From Branchiostoma floridae (Eukaryota; Chordata; Leptocardii; Amphioxiformes; Branchiostomatidae): a stretch of DNA of 64,000 nt. Positions 54,370 through 63,994 of this stretch are shown here, piece by piece. The notes under the pieces were generated by a model. The model was not told where the DNA came from. It did no database searches and saw only the letters and a program-made list of their open reading frames with translations. Positions within the stretch are counted from its first letter, which is position 1, and each line of letters begins with the position of its first letter. The translations under genes and the position numbers were made by a program. The stretch spans positions 21,794,585 to 21,858,584 of the forward strand of contig NC_049984.1 in assembly GCF_000003815.2 (NCBI RefSeq), written 5' to 3'.

Positions 54370-54949
54370 TGATTTGGTAATGAATCTTCTTTTCCAATAT
54401 TGGGTGAGCAATGTCCTTAGTGGCTTAGTCTAATATACAGTATCAAGAATGGCAACAGCTATGTTCACACAAGAAGAATTCTTTATACAGCTCTATCAGT
54501 ACCAGACTTCCCCACAAAGGTGTGATGAACATGTTATAAAGTGGAACCTTAAATAGTGACAATATGTTGCTTATACTTGAAGTAAGGTCTGATGTTTACA
54601 TTGATGCTATTCTTTTCATTTGTCGTATTAGATCAAGTATACCTTGGCAATAACATATATATTTGGAGCATTGTCTTCTTCACATTTAATTCTGCTCTTT
54701 GTATTTTGAATAAAAAATTACAAGGCATTTATATACACTAGTCTGACTTAAATCGTGCTCCTAAATCGGTCGGCCCGGCGGTGAGTAGGGGTGGGAATTA
54801 CATACCGCTGTACAAAAACACGCAGTATTCTTCTCGTACAGTTCTCGGGCGAACCAGGGCCTCTTGCAGGTCTCGGACTTGAGTGATGCAGGCCATCACA
54901 GCGCCAATGATGTTGTTCTTGGCCTGTGGTCTGCCATCCTTCTCCATAC
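54370..54949. other. Non-coding, perhaps 3' coding continuation at right end
   Basis: 54370-54770 is AT-rich without a feature. 54820-54949 on the minus strand reads DGRPQAKNNIIGAVMACITQ in a frame shifted from the upstream exon, so coding sequence may continue past 54950 in another frame or exon. Confidence 0.35.
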
Positions 54950-55517
54950 CTGAAGCAGATGTCTGGTTCGTGGCCTTCCAGGAGGTGCCGATTTTCTGGC
55001 ATCATCAGGTGCTTCCGGATAATATCGCTCACACTCCTGGAGGCTGCCTTTCCATCTCGTACCTGTAAGAGTTCAACCGACACAAATGCAAAATGGTCCG
55101 TTCTAAAAGAAAGTCAAAGAAGGCTTCTATGCTGATACAGTGAGGATAGCACAAAAGAATATGTCGCAATTTACACTTGTAGAATTAGGTTTAAGAGGCA
55201 ACGTAACATTACTATTGTTCACTGTGGTTCACAATGGGCAGTCATCTTGATGGCAAAATGAAATCCACAATCCACATACAAATAAATTGTATATAATTGC
55301 ACCCCAAAGCAAAAGAGATGACTACAATATCGTACCAAACAGCAGTGTGTCTGAGACTATAACATTATTATTTGCTTACGTAGAAGACATGATATGGTTC
55401 TACCTACCACTCTGAACTCAGTGGTCAGTAGGGGCACGTTGTACACTGAGCTCAGACTCGTAGCTGGTAGCTTGGCTACGAGGCGCATCGTCTGGTAAAA
55501 GTGGCCAGCAAAGGAAT
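54950..55517 (-). CDS. Two joined exons of an unrecognised gene
   Basis: Exon one, 55517-55408, follows TCTACAG and ends GTG before GTAGGT. Exon two, 55062-54950, follows TCTTACAG and ends AG before GTATGG. The first exon leaves phase 0 and the second enters phase 0, so they read continuously: SFAGHFYQTMRLVAKLPATS, then VRDGKAASRSVSDIIRKHLM and LLEGHEPDICFR. The protein looks ordinary and soluble. Downstream, a different frame (see 54370-54949) also looks coding, so either another exon begins nearby or a frameshift is present. No family recognised. Confidence 0.55.
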
Positions 55518-55854
55518 CTGTAGACGGTGATTTTTTTTAGGAAGAAAGTTACTTTGGTCCGTAATGCAGCTACCTAATGGTAGCCCCCTTAGTCATTCTG
55601 GGTTCAGTGGAAGGAAACATTAACGCCTGAAGTGTGTGGAAGAGGTAAGATAATGAAGCCTCTCAGGATTTACGTCGTACAAACTATAGAACTTACACAA
55701 GTTACATGTATCATTACTTCTGTCTGTGCACAAAGTATAAGGTGTCCATTCAATGCCTATTACAATGTTACAGCATACTACAACTGAAACTAATACTTAA
55801 CAAGATGCAAAGTGCTGCACAGACTGTGACTCATCAATCTGAGGCAGCAGAGTT
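55518..55854. other. Non-coding stretch
   Basis: No supported feature between the exon and the transposase remnant. Confidence 0.4.
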
Positions 55855-56200
55855 ATGGGCAGTTCGTACTTCAGAATGCGGAAGGTTTTCAGACGTCTGA
55901 TCGCCTGCTCAACGAAGATTCGCAGGTTGGCTATCTTCTTTGTACAGTGTTGCAACCTCTGCCTGTGTCATCTGGTGGCAGCCCTTCTTGCCGGGTGGGA
56001 TCAGCAAACATCTTCAGCTATGGGGAAGCCCCGATCAGCCATGACTACCTCGTCCCGGAATTTTGTTGCATTCGTATCTCTTGATTTGAGCTTGTAATTG
56101 TCGTCAAATTTGTGCGACCTTGTTCCCTGCTCATCTTTGGTGTTGAATTTTGCTTGAGCTTGCAGCCGAGCTTGGAGGTGTCTGGTTAAGACAACTTCTG
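55855..56200 (-). pseudogene. PIF/Harbinger (DDE_Tnp_4-type) transposase remnant
   Basis: The minus strand reads, in order, a charged helix, MADRGFPIAED, LIPPGKKGCHQMTQAEVA, and IANLRIFVEQAIRRLKTF. The D-R-G-F, L-I-P-P and R-I-x-V-E-x-A-I-x-R-L-K boxes are the second and third catalytic regions of DDE superfamily 4 transposases (Harbinger and the IS5-like ISL2EU group). One frameshift lies between DRGF and LIPP, a second between the LIPP/Gln-Met box and the Glu box. The first Asp region is absent. It is inactive. Confidence 0.75.
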
Positions 56201-56399
56201 CCTCACTTCTTGGTTATATAATAATTTGTACCCATCGATATATCCGCGTATGACGTACAGGACTTAGTCACAAATCTTGGAAACGGAAAGTCGTGCATTT
56301 ATTTGCCATGACGTTAAGTTAGAGTGCAATCAAAACATGTATTCTCTTGAAGTCCTTTATTAGTCATGGCGCTACGTTAACTTAAAGGGTGGTCAGGGC

Positions 56400-57114
56400 C
56401 TCCTTCTCTGGCCAGATGTTGCTCTCGAACGCAGCGCTCAGCACCTCCACAGCTGTCCCCCTGTTCCTGACCTACAGGTGCTGCTTCACCACCTTTATTT
56501 TCAACTTTGGGCCATGGAGGGTACGACTGGACAGGTGACCCGGTAGCGAGCCCTCCTTTGTCATGCGGGTGAGGATGGTAGTGGCAGTGGCACCTCAGTA
56601 CCACAAGCAGCACGCCTCTTCATGTTCTCTCATCTTCAGCTACCGGCTTATCAATGTATTCCACATACTTTCCATCTTCCAGCTGCTGTTCATTCAGTAT
56701 CCTTAAATGCCCTCTTCAGTGTGTCTAGGATCTTCTGGGGTCCCCCCGGCCCCGTGGCTCCAGAACGTTAACCTCCTGTTTCACCTCCCCCTCTAAATTC
56801 GTCCAAGTCAGGCGGGCCCTCTGTTCGAGAGCGCCCCCCCCCCCCCCAGGTGTCCAAGGCCCCCTCTACCTCGTCTAGCCAGTCTTCAAACGAAAGAGAT
56901 GAGTCGCCCCCGAGAACTTTGCCAGTTTCCGATCAGTGTGTACAACTATCGTGGGCTTGCCCATTCGACTGGCAAGAGGTGGAACAACGGTTCCGGGGCG
57001 GAGACCGAGTCCTCGACCAACGTCTGCGAAGTGGGGAGGGGAGTTAGACGGCGTACGGGGCATGTATCCATATGGTCTCAGACATCGCAACATTCGACGA
57101 CCTTGGGATAACAA
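56400..57114 (-). pseudogene. Broken Ty3/gypsy or PNMA-type gag
   Basis: The minus strand reads KLAKFSG, then in another frame FEDWLDEVEGALDTW, and then EQRARLTWTNLEGEVKQEV and ILDTLKRAF-like pieces. The order, a Trp-containing helix followed by an EQR helix and a DP-x-x-IL-x2-L block, is that of gypsy/PNMA capsids. A frameshift lies near 56890, a 16-base C run at 56831-56846 disturbs the next frame, and stop codons follow towards 56700. No pol domains or LTRs were found. Confidence 0.65.
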
Positions 57115-57850
57115 CAGGAACGATCCTGTATTTTATACGCACCACCTACCACGAGAACGGATCTCTCTAAGGGAGGTTAATTCTTTCCGTGTCCTTTGGC
57201 ACGGGATTATCTGCGGGGCAGACGACTATGCCTACAGTTTCTGCCATCAAATGGGACAGAAGTCGCGTTACGGTACCCCAGATGGCCACCTTCGTAGAAT
57301 CCGAAAGGAAAAGGTGTGGAACGATGAATAACCCACCCTATAGCCAACCCACAAAAGTAGGTCAGGGGGATAGCAAGATTACTTCGTGCCGGGGCTACTC
57401 CTGCCTATAAATCGATAGTTTTAATGTAGTCCTGCCGTGTACTTTGGGCGGAAGAACATCAAGTGCTGCAGTTCCTAAGGGGTACGAACTGGAGCACTCC
57501 CCACGGCTACGTATGCGGCCATACGTACCAATCGAGAATTCTGACTACAGTAACTACTCATTTACTTCGTTACGATTATTCACGCAAGTGCGTCAACCAA
57601 TCTAGTTTCAGCAACAGAGGGGGGAGTGCTGCCCTGTTACAAGGCCTCCCGCCAACAACAACACAACAACAGCCTTCAGGAAGAAAAAGGCATGCTAGAA
57701 CGGGTTTCAACACTGATATCCCGTGATACCGGCGAGGGAAAGGTAACCAGCGCCCAGCAGGCGCGTACGTGCCGGCTATCACTTACTCCTAAAACTAGTG
57801 ATACGATCCAGGTTAGTAACTTAACTAGAACTTACCTACGTGGGATTTTT
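57115..57850. other. Hairpin-rich non-coding tract
   Basis: Perfect or nearly perfect hairpins are frequent here: 57114-57129 (stem ACAGGA, loop ACGA), 57508-57527 (stem TACGTATG, loop CGGC), a GCGCC/GGCGC stem with loop CAGCA near 57751, and an 11-bp stem GTGATA-CCGGC pairing across 57722-57783 around it. No ORF is supported. It resembles, at smaller scale, the interior of 45841-50750. Confidence 0.6.
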
Positions 57851-57852
57851 CT

Positions 57853-58010
57853 AACATGAGCTGACCTTTGACATGGTCTGGAGCAGGGTTGCGAACCCCT
57901 GGGAGTTCCTATATACACTCCGGTTACCCCACTCTATATTTCCCTACGCTAATACAATCGTCGGTGCTATTCTAATTTTGGACCAGAGTCAGTTCGAACT
58001 GTCCAGGTTC
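57853..58010. repeat. Duplicated segment, copy A
   Basis: Begins TAACATGAGCTGACCTTTGA and recurs at 58721-58875 with few changes, apart from a region of about 35 bp near 57878-57912 that differs. It covers the 3' end and flank of the minus-strand frame 57967-58539. Confidence 0.85.
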
Positions 58011-58539
58011 GAGGCTGGGCAGGGTCTTGGACAGGACCGGCGTTCGCTCCTACCCGACCAGCATCCGTCCGTACCGGAACAGCGTTCATTGCGACCGGAA
58101 CAGCGTTCATCTGTATAGGTACAGCGTTTATTCCACCTGGACCAGCGTTCATTTGTACATGCACAGCGTTTATTCCACCTGGACCAGCGTCCATTTGTCT
58201 GGGGCGGCGTCCGCCCCTACCGGTCCTGCGCCTGCCTCTACGGGGGGAGTGTTCGTTCTTCTCGGGTTCACCCGTACCTCCTACTCCGGGTACAAGGCCC
58301 GGGCTCATCCCATACATTATGTCGAACAACGCTGGATGGACTCTCCTTCCACCCACCTGTCTGAGGGTGTGTCGGATGATATACTCGTCGTCCGAGAGCA
58401 GGCGCATCTTATCGTAGATTTGTTGTTCCAGCTTCTCCGCGAAAGTTACCTTAGTCCGATCCCTAGGCTTCTTCACCATGGCGCACAACTTGTCGAGTTT
58501 CGCCTCTACCGCGGGCAATATATCCATTTTGGCCTCCAT
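57967..58539 (-). CDS. Hypothetical protein with 7-residue repeats, copy A
   Basis: 190 codons from ATG 58539. The N-terminus is helical (VEAKLDKLCAMVKKPRDRTK), followed by EKLEQQIYDKMRLLSDDEYI, then LRQVGGRRVHPALFDIMYGM, a Gly/Pro/Arg linker, and about six 7-residue MNAVPVQ-type repeats. The middle (LEQQIY...PEKNEHSP) is nearly identical to the frame at 59535-58891, while the first about 45 residues differ. Function unknown. The style suggests an ORF1 or gag-like protein of a mobile element, which is not proven. Confidence 0.45.
   Translation of the reverse strand: MEAKMDILPAVEAKLDKLCAMVKKPRDRTKVTFAEKLEQQIYDKMRLLSDDEYIIRHTLRQVGGRRVHPALFDIMYGMSPGLVPGVGGTGEPEKNEHSPRRGRRRTGRGGRRPRQMDAGPGGINAVHVQMNAGPGGINAVPIQMNAVPVAMNAVPVRTDAGRVGANAGPVQDPAQPRTWTVRTDSGPKLE
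58068..58200. repeat. 21-bp coding minisatellite
   Basis: About six units of ACCGGAACAGCGTTCATTGCG type, 21 bp each, encode 7-residue repeats on the minus strand. It is absent from the sister copy at 58870-58900. Confidence 0.85.
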
Positions 58540-58720
58540 GGTGGACAGCCGCTGGTCGAACTTCCTAGGCTTATGTACTTTTATGGGCGGGAAAATGATT
58601 TAGTGATCGTAGCTACAAAAAAAAAGGAAAACGTTCAATGCGTAAATAAGCAAAATGAGTAATCGATCAAGGTTAGTAACAATGAAAATAACTTAGAACT
58701 CACCTATGAGGAATTTTCCT

Positions 58721-58875
58721 AACATGAGCTGACCTTTGACATGGTGGAGCAGGGAGTGACCCATCCTATATACACTCCGGTTACCCCACTCTATATTTCC
58801 CTACGCTAATACAATCGTCGGTGCTATTCTAATTTTGGACCAGAGTCAGTTCGACCTGTCCAAGTTCGTGGCTGG
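58721..58875. repeat. Duplicated segment, copy B
   Basis: Matches 57853-58010. The preceding sequence (GGTTAGTAAC...TTAGAACT) is also similar to that before copy A, so the duplicated unit is larger than this core. Confidence 0.85.
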
Positions 58876-58890
58876 GCCTTGCGCCTGCCT

Positions 58891-59535
58891 CTACGGGGAG
58901 TGTTCGTTCTTCTCGGGTTCACCCGTACCTCCTACTCCGGGTACAAGGCCCGGGCTCATCCCATACATTATGTCGAACAACGCTGGATGGACTCTTCTTC
59001 CACCCACCTGTCTGAGGGTGTATCGGATGATATCGTCGTCCGAGAGCAGGCGCCTCTCGTAGATTTGTTGTTCCAGCTTCTCCGCTTCCGCGCAATAATC
59101 GAAGTGTTCGCCTCTTCCCGGCGGGTACCCTGGGTATGGCCGGAGCACGATGTGGTCCTTGTTTCCCCACTCGTCGGCGATCAGCAGCTGGTGGATGCAC
59201 GAGTGCGGTCTCGTAACGCACTGTAGCAGTTCCATCAGTAGCTGGCTCTGTATTCGGCGTGCACCTCGACGGAACTGCTCCAGGGCGGCCTTCACTGCTC
59301 GATTCTGTTCAAAGGCATGCACCCAGACCGGGTCGGGTAGTTTAATAGCTTCAGCCTCTTTATGGAGGGCTTCCTTGCACATTGCGTTCATTCGGTCTAT
59401 CGCGGTACCCTGTCCTACAGTCCTTCCGCGCATATCCTGGGTTTCCGAGCGGGTACCATCGTCCCCTTCAGGTATTGGTGGACGTCGGGACCGCTCTTCT
59501 TCCAGATGAGACATTGGGTCTGCGTTTTGGTCCAT
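58891..59535 (-). CDS. Hypothetical protein, copy B, longer N-terminus
   Basis: 214 or more codons from ATG 59535. It begins acidic (SHLEEERSRRPPIPEGDD), then a helical region (MNAMCKEALHKEAEAIKLPD), HSCIHQLLIADEWGNKDH, and from about residue 150 the block shared with copy A (EKLEQQIYERRLLSDDDIIR...). The deletion of two codons relative to copy A within the shared block keeps the frame. Function unknown. Confidence 0.5.
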   Translation of the reverse strand: MDQNADPMSHLEEERSRRPPIPEGDDGTRSETQDMRGRTVGQGTAIDRMNAMCKEALHKEAEAIKLPDPVWVHAFEQNRAVKAALEQFRRGARRIQSQLLMELLQCVTRPHSCIHQLLIADEWGNKDHIVLRPYPGYPPGRGEHFDYCAEAEKLEQQIYERRLLSDDDIIRYTLRQVGGRRVHPALFDIMYGMSPGLVPGVGGTGEPEKNEHSP

Positions 59536-60300
59536 GCGCAGAAGGCGTTGATTGGAAAGGAGGAACCAAGAAACATCGAACTGCAGAAACCTCTGTCACT
59601 TACAAACCGTAACCGTCCACTCAGGTTGTTCGTTAGCACAAAGGAGGTCAAGACATGACGCGTGCCTGAAGTCCATAGGGGTTTGCGTTCACCATAGGCA
59701 GGAAACACACACAACAGGCAGGTGGTTGACGTCAGGTGGAGGTGTTACTGGCAGCGGCGAGTTGGCTGTCACGGTGGCGTACGGGCAGACAGTTGACGTC
59801 AGGTAGGCCGTGACGTTGTCGCAATTGGATACAGATATTGAAGTGCAGTCACACGTACGCGGATGACAGACTCTCAGTAAGGACGTCAGGATTGACGGAG
59901 GACTGATGACATGCGCCGGCCGATGACGGCATGTCGGAGCGAAGATGATGACGCCCCCAGCGGTAGTTGAGCACATGTGCACACATTATGTGCCTTCAAT
60001 CTGAGCATAATAAGGCTTCAGCCAATTTATGTCTCTCAAGCTTTATCTCATATATTCTATCAAGTCTTCCCGACACATGACAATTTCCACATCACATTAA
60101 CGATTGCAATGATTGTATTACCTGCTTAACCTACAACATGCAAAAACCAAAATTAAGTCACAACTAGGACCAAAAAATAGTTACTGCTTGAAAATCATTT
60201 GTGTGTGTGATTAAGACATGTCGAGGTACTAGACTTTAACCTGATTTCAATGGGACATATGAAGTTTTGATATCCTCAGCTACGTCCTTCAGGTCAAAGC
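59536..60300. other. Non-coding stretch
   Basis: 59700-59960 is rich in GTTGACGTCAGG-like motifs, two of which (59727 and 59791) are direct repeats. No exon seen. Confidence 0.4.
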
Positions 60301-60616
60301 AATCCAGCTGGCATTCCATTGGCGTTATCTTTGGCCTTTTAGCAACTGAGCCCTGCTTTCTGGATTGAGGCTAACAAGGGCCTCTTTTAGCCTGTCTGAA
60401 ATTGAAATCAAACAGTCAATGCATTTGATTGACTTGTAGATGTTTGTACAGATTTTAGTTCATCACCGCATGAGTTATACGGTTCCGTAGGACAATGTTG
60501 TTGTTGATATCTGCGTCAGTCATCATTTCTAGCTGTTAGTTTGTTTGGATTCCGAGTATGAACTAGGACTGCTGTCAGCTACGAGGGGCATTCAATAAGT
60601 AATGTCCCTGACCCAC
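60301..60616. repeat. Segmental duplication, copy 1
   Basis: Begins AATCCAGCTGGCATTCCATT and recurs at 61927-62270. It includes the first 34 bp of the mariner at its right end. Relative to copy 2 it lacks 28 bp after CATGAGTTA. Confidence 0.9.
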
Positions 60617-61143
60617 TTCCAGTTGTCTGATCTAAATGAAATTTTACATGTGTAATGATTCATATCTCTATGGGTTATGTTGCAAAAAACAGCTCTGAAC
60701 TAATTGTGGTTACTGATTTACTGGTGTTTGAACTGGGTAAGGTGTGAAATGGAACCAGTTGAGTGTCGTGCAGTGATCCGGTTTTTGTATTTGAAAGGAC
60801 GCACACCAAAGGGGACTTTTGATGAAATGAAAAAAACTTATGGTGATGATGCCCCATCATATGACCTTGTAAAACGCTGGCATCCTGAATTCAAACAAGG
60901 TCGGAAGTCTGTGGAAACAGCTCCCAGACCTGGTCGTCCCTCTTCTGCCATTGATGAGGCATCTGTCGGAGGACCAACCTGGGATGTCCTACAAGAACGG
61001 TGTCCAGAGCTACATCAAATGATGGGAGAAATGCATAACTCTGGGTGGTTCCTATGAAGAGACAGACTAATAACAGTGCCAAGTTTCATTAATCTCCTGC
61101 TATGGGAAATGGGTCAGGGACAATACTTATTGAATGCCCCTCG
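60583..61143 (+). mobile_element. Internally deleted mariner, 561 bp
   Basis: Terminal inverted repeats CGAGGGGCATTCAATAAGTA at both ends, flanked by TA (60581-60582 and 61144-61145). The ends have the CGAGGGG(C/T)-TTCAA form typical of mariner. It retains only the N-terminal DNA-binding part of the transposase, so it cannot transpose by itself. Confidence 0.9.
60704..61057 (+). pseudogene. Mariner transposase N-terminal fragment
   Basis: The frame reads VECRAVIRFLYLKGRTP, FDEMKKTYGDDAPSYD, VKRWHPEFKQGRKSVE, and APRPGRPSSAIDE. These are the paired helix-turn-helix region and the GRP linker of mariner transposase. After the linker the sense is lost and the D,D(34)D catalytic domain is missing. 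The initial W and hydrophobic residues before MEPVECR belong to the leader, so the true start is probably ATG at about 60749. Confidence 0.85.
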
Positions 61144-61926
61144 TAGGACTGCTCGCAGAAGCGTATTTGCTGCCTTTAACATACCCGTCCTGGAACATGC
61201 CTTGTATATCTTTCCTGTGGAGGTAGAGGTCAGACGCACACTCAAACAGAATATTGAATCTGTTTGCTCGGAACGCCTTTAATTTGGCAAAGGCTGGCAC
61301 CAAGTCTTCTTTTTGAACTCCTTCTTCAATCCGCTGTTTGACTTTCAGATGCAGGAAGTCCTTGAACTACTGTATTGTCCCAGCCTACTCATTTCCCCCT
61401 GGTGCCACTGTTTCGCAGGTTGCGAATCAGCCTCTTGAGTGGCGGAGTCGGGGTGCTTCCAGGCATAGTTGCCGCTTTTGTCTTGAAAGTCTCCAAAAAG
61501 ATTGAATAATGATCATAATACCGGTGTAAAGGTTCCGGATTCAAATCTCTAGCAGGCTCCAATGTTGTGCCCTTTATTAAGTCACTTTATAACACCTATT
61601 TCCTCACTAGACTCAGTCGAAGATGAGAGGCTAGCTTCAGGGATGGATGTTCTCTCAAATTTGACAGAAATGCTTTAAGTTTATGCTTTAAGAAAAAACA
61701 AGATAGACAATTACCTACTAGAGTCTGCATGATGAAAGTGTAACAGTTTGACATGTTTAATTAAAAACATCAGATTTTACCTCCAAGTGCTTCAGTTGCC
61801 ATGTTGTTCTTGGCTGCTGCTTCCAAGACCATTTTTCTTCTAACGCCTGGCGTCTTTGGAAAAATCGCCTCCATTTGTGAATGTTCTCTGGGTCATCTAT
61901 TTATAACTTAGCGATACATTTTTCAA
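61144..61926. other. Non-coding stretch
   Basis: Short open frames without motifs. It is the unique part of the duplicated unit, between the two copies. Confidence 0.4.
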
Positions 61927-62270
61927 AATCCAGCTGGCATTCCATTGGCGTTATCTTTGGCCTTTTAGCAACTGAGCCCTGCTTTCTGGATTGAGGCTAA
62001 CAAGGGCCTCTTTTAGCCTGTCTGAAATTGAAATCAAACAGTCAATGCATTTGATTGACTTGTAGATGTTTGTACAGATTTTAGTTCATCACCGCATGAG
62101 TTACACGCTCCAGTTTTGTTTGCACAAAATATACGGTTCCGTAGGACAATGTTGTTGTTGATATCTGCGTCAGTCATCATTTCTAGCTGTTAGTTTGTTT
62201 GGATTCCGAGTATGAACTAGGACTGCTGTCAGCTACGAGGGGCATTCAATAAGTAATGTCCCTGACCCAC
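61927..62270. repeat. Segmental duplication, copy 2, with truncated mariner end
   Basis: Matches 60301-60616 with an extra 28 bp (CACGCTCCAG... at about 62105-62132). It ends 34 bp into the mariner left end (CCTGACCCAC), after which the sequence is unrelated. Confidence 0.9.
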
Positions 62271-62455
62271 GAAAAATAACTGGTTAAGAATAAACGGCTA
62301 AGAATGAACGGCTCACCTGGTGACTAAACGCGCAAGGAGGGGGAAAACGCCTGAAAAAGTAGGAAATTCGTAGTAAGATTTCGATTCAAGAAAGTTCAAA
62401 ATTCGCAGCATTAGTATTAAAGTTAAAAGTAGAATTTCGATGGTGTCGCAGGCAG

Positions 62456-62797
62456 TTGTCCCACGGATGTTTTCAAAGAAACGTAACAACGGATAGTTAT
62501 TTATTGTCAAAATCAGAATATTTGAAACGTTCATGTTCGTACCTTCATGACGGCTGGACAGGCGGATGTGTGCTTATTCGCCTTTTCGCTTATGAATATG
62601 TCAAACGAGGCCGCTTTATCTACTACACCCTTGAGGAAAACATGGATGCCGATCCGTTTCAGTGTAGAGTTTTAAACTGTAATTTAATTAGAAACATGTC
62701 TGACACATCGTGTGAAGTAGTCATTTTGAGAGACAGGGTCGTTATGGATACGTCACATGTCCGTTTGCAATGTGCTAAGAAGGATAGTAAATTATAA
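62456..62797 (+). CDS. Duplicated exon-like frame, copy 1
   Basis: The part from 62531 reads LHDGWTGGCVLIRLFAYEYV, RGRFIYYTLEENMDADPFQC, CNLIRNMSDTSCEVVIL, and DRVVMDTSHVRLQC. It is Cys-rich and balanced, like an extracellular or folded domain. The same 243 bp recurs at 63754-63996 with three base differences. Upstream residues (62456-62530) are not shared and may be non-coding. No family recognised. Here the exon end is followed by GCTAAG, not GTAAGG, so splicing is less likely than in copy 2. Confidence 0.45.
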   Translation: MSHGCFQRNVTTDSYLLSKSEYLKRSCSYLHDGWTGGCVLIRLFAYEYVKRGRFIYYTLEENMDADPFQCRVLNCNLIRNMSDTSCEVVILRDRVVMDTSHVRLQCAKKDSKL

Positions 62798-63753
62798 GGC
62801 AGCTGTGGGAGATCCGGAACGGTGATGAGGCTGCTGAGGATATTTGGCGTCCTCCAAGCAGATGTATTGCGCCTCTGCGTGGCGTCATATTCATGTCTTT
62901 CTGAGACGTTCGTACATCTTTCAACACGACAACTATTTCTTAAATATTTAAGGGCAATACCATTGTACATACCATAGACGTCTTGGGCCATTGAAGCTGC
63001 GTTCGCTTGTTGTGATGCATCGGTTGTAGGATACAGTATCCCAGAATGCAGGACAGCTGCTTGGTCATCAGGTCCGCTTCCATCTGTAAACCACAATTGA
63101 AGGAAATCAATTATTTCCTGCCTGTATGCAAATTGTATATTGGTATATTGGGCATCAAATGTGTTACTGTGGAATGACTTCGGTGCGATAGATGTCGGTT
63201 AGCTAAGGATTGAGTCCAGTCTACGGTTGTCGTGAAATGCACTTGCGACGTTTTACGGCAACTTGTAGCATGTGCTTGACACATAACAAGTTTGTCCAGT
63301 ACGCAGAGGTAAAGAAGTCGATGGACGTATTTAAAGGTAAAAAATATTCCATATTGTACGAGTTAGGCTGGTTCGGTGTCTAAGGGGCAAAATATTGTCA
63401 AGTTACGAAAACTGTGTCCATTGACGGGGACTAATAACAGTGCGCATGCCCTTGGCGGTGTTTCATACTTTTAGTTCAAATATCTTCGCTTTTTATTCAC
63501 CTATACTTAACCATTTGGGTGGACGAACTCCAATACACTGATGAGGAACTCTTTATAGGGATAATAAAACCAACTGCCACCCTCCAAAACACACGTGCAT
63601 CACGGTTCCGACGGATGTCGGAACATGGAGATTTCGGAACTTAGAGATTTTGGATCATACACACCAGACGTCTAACTGGTCGAACCATGATCGTGACAGG
63701 TGTTTGGCATGGTCAGTTAGCACAACTTGAAGATTCACTGTTACATTTTTACT
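62798..63753. other. Spacer between the duplicated exon-like segments
   Basis: A minus-strand frame (63096-62659) overlaps copy 1 and shows no motif. No other gene is supported. Confidence 0.35.
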
Positions 63754-63994
63754 TCATGTTCGTACTTTCATGACGGCTGGACAGGCGGATGTGTGCTTAT
63801 TCGCCTTTTCGCTTATGAATATGTCAAACGAGGCCGCTTTATCTACTACACCCTTGAGGAAAACATGGATGCCGATCCGTTTCAGTGTAGAGTTTTAAAC
63901 TGTAATTTAATTAGAAACATGTCTGACACATCGTGTGAAGTAGTCATTTTGAATGACAGGGTCGTTATGGATACGTCACATGTCCGTTTGCAAT
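63754..63994 (+). CDS. Duplicated exon-like frame, copy 2, with donor site
   Basis: Same reading as 62531-62773 with two amino-acid changes (Leu to Phe early, and Arg to Asn before DRVV). It is followed directly by GTAAGG, a good 5' splice site, at the edge of the window. The exon start is not clear; there is a T-rich tract (TTACATTTTTACTTC) but no AG. Confidence 0.5.

Noticed and set aside
53832-54433. Open frames of 157-195 codons around the gap
   Set aside because: They consist almost entirely of N.
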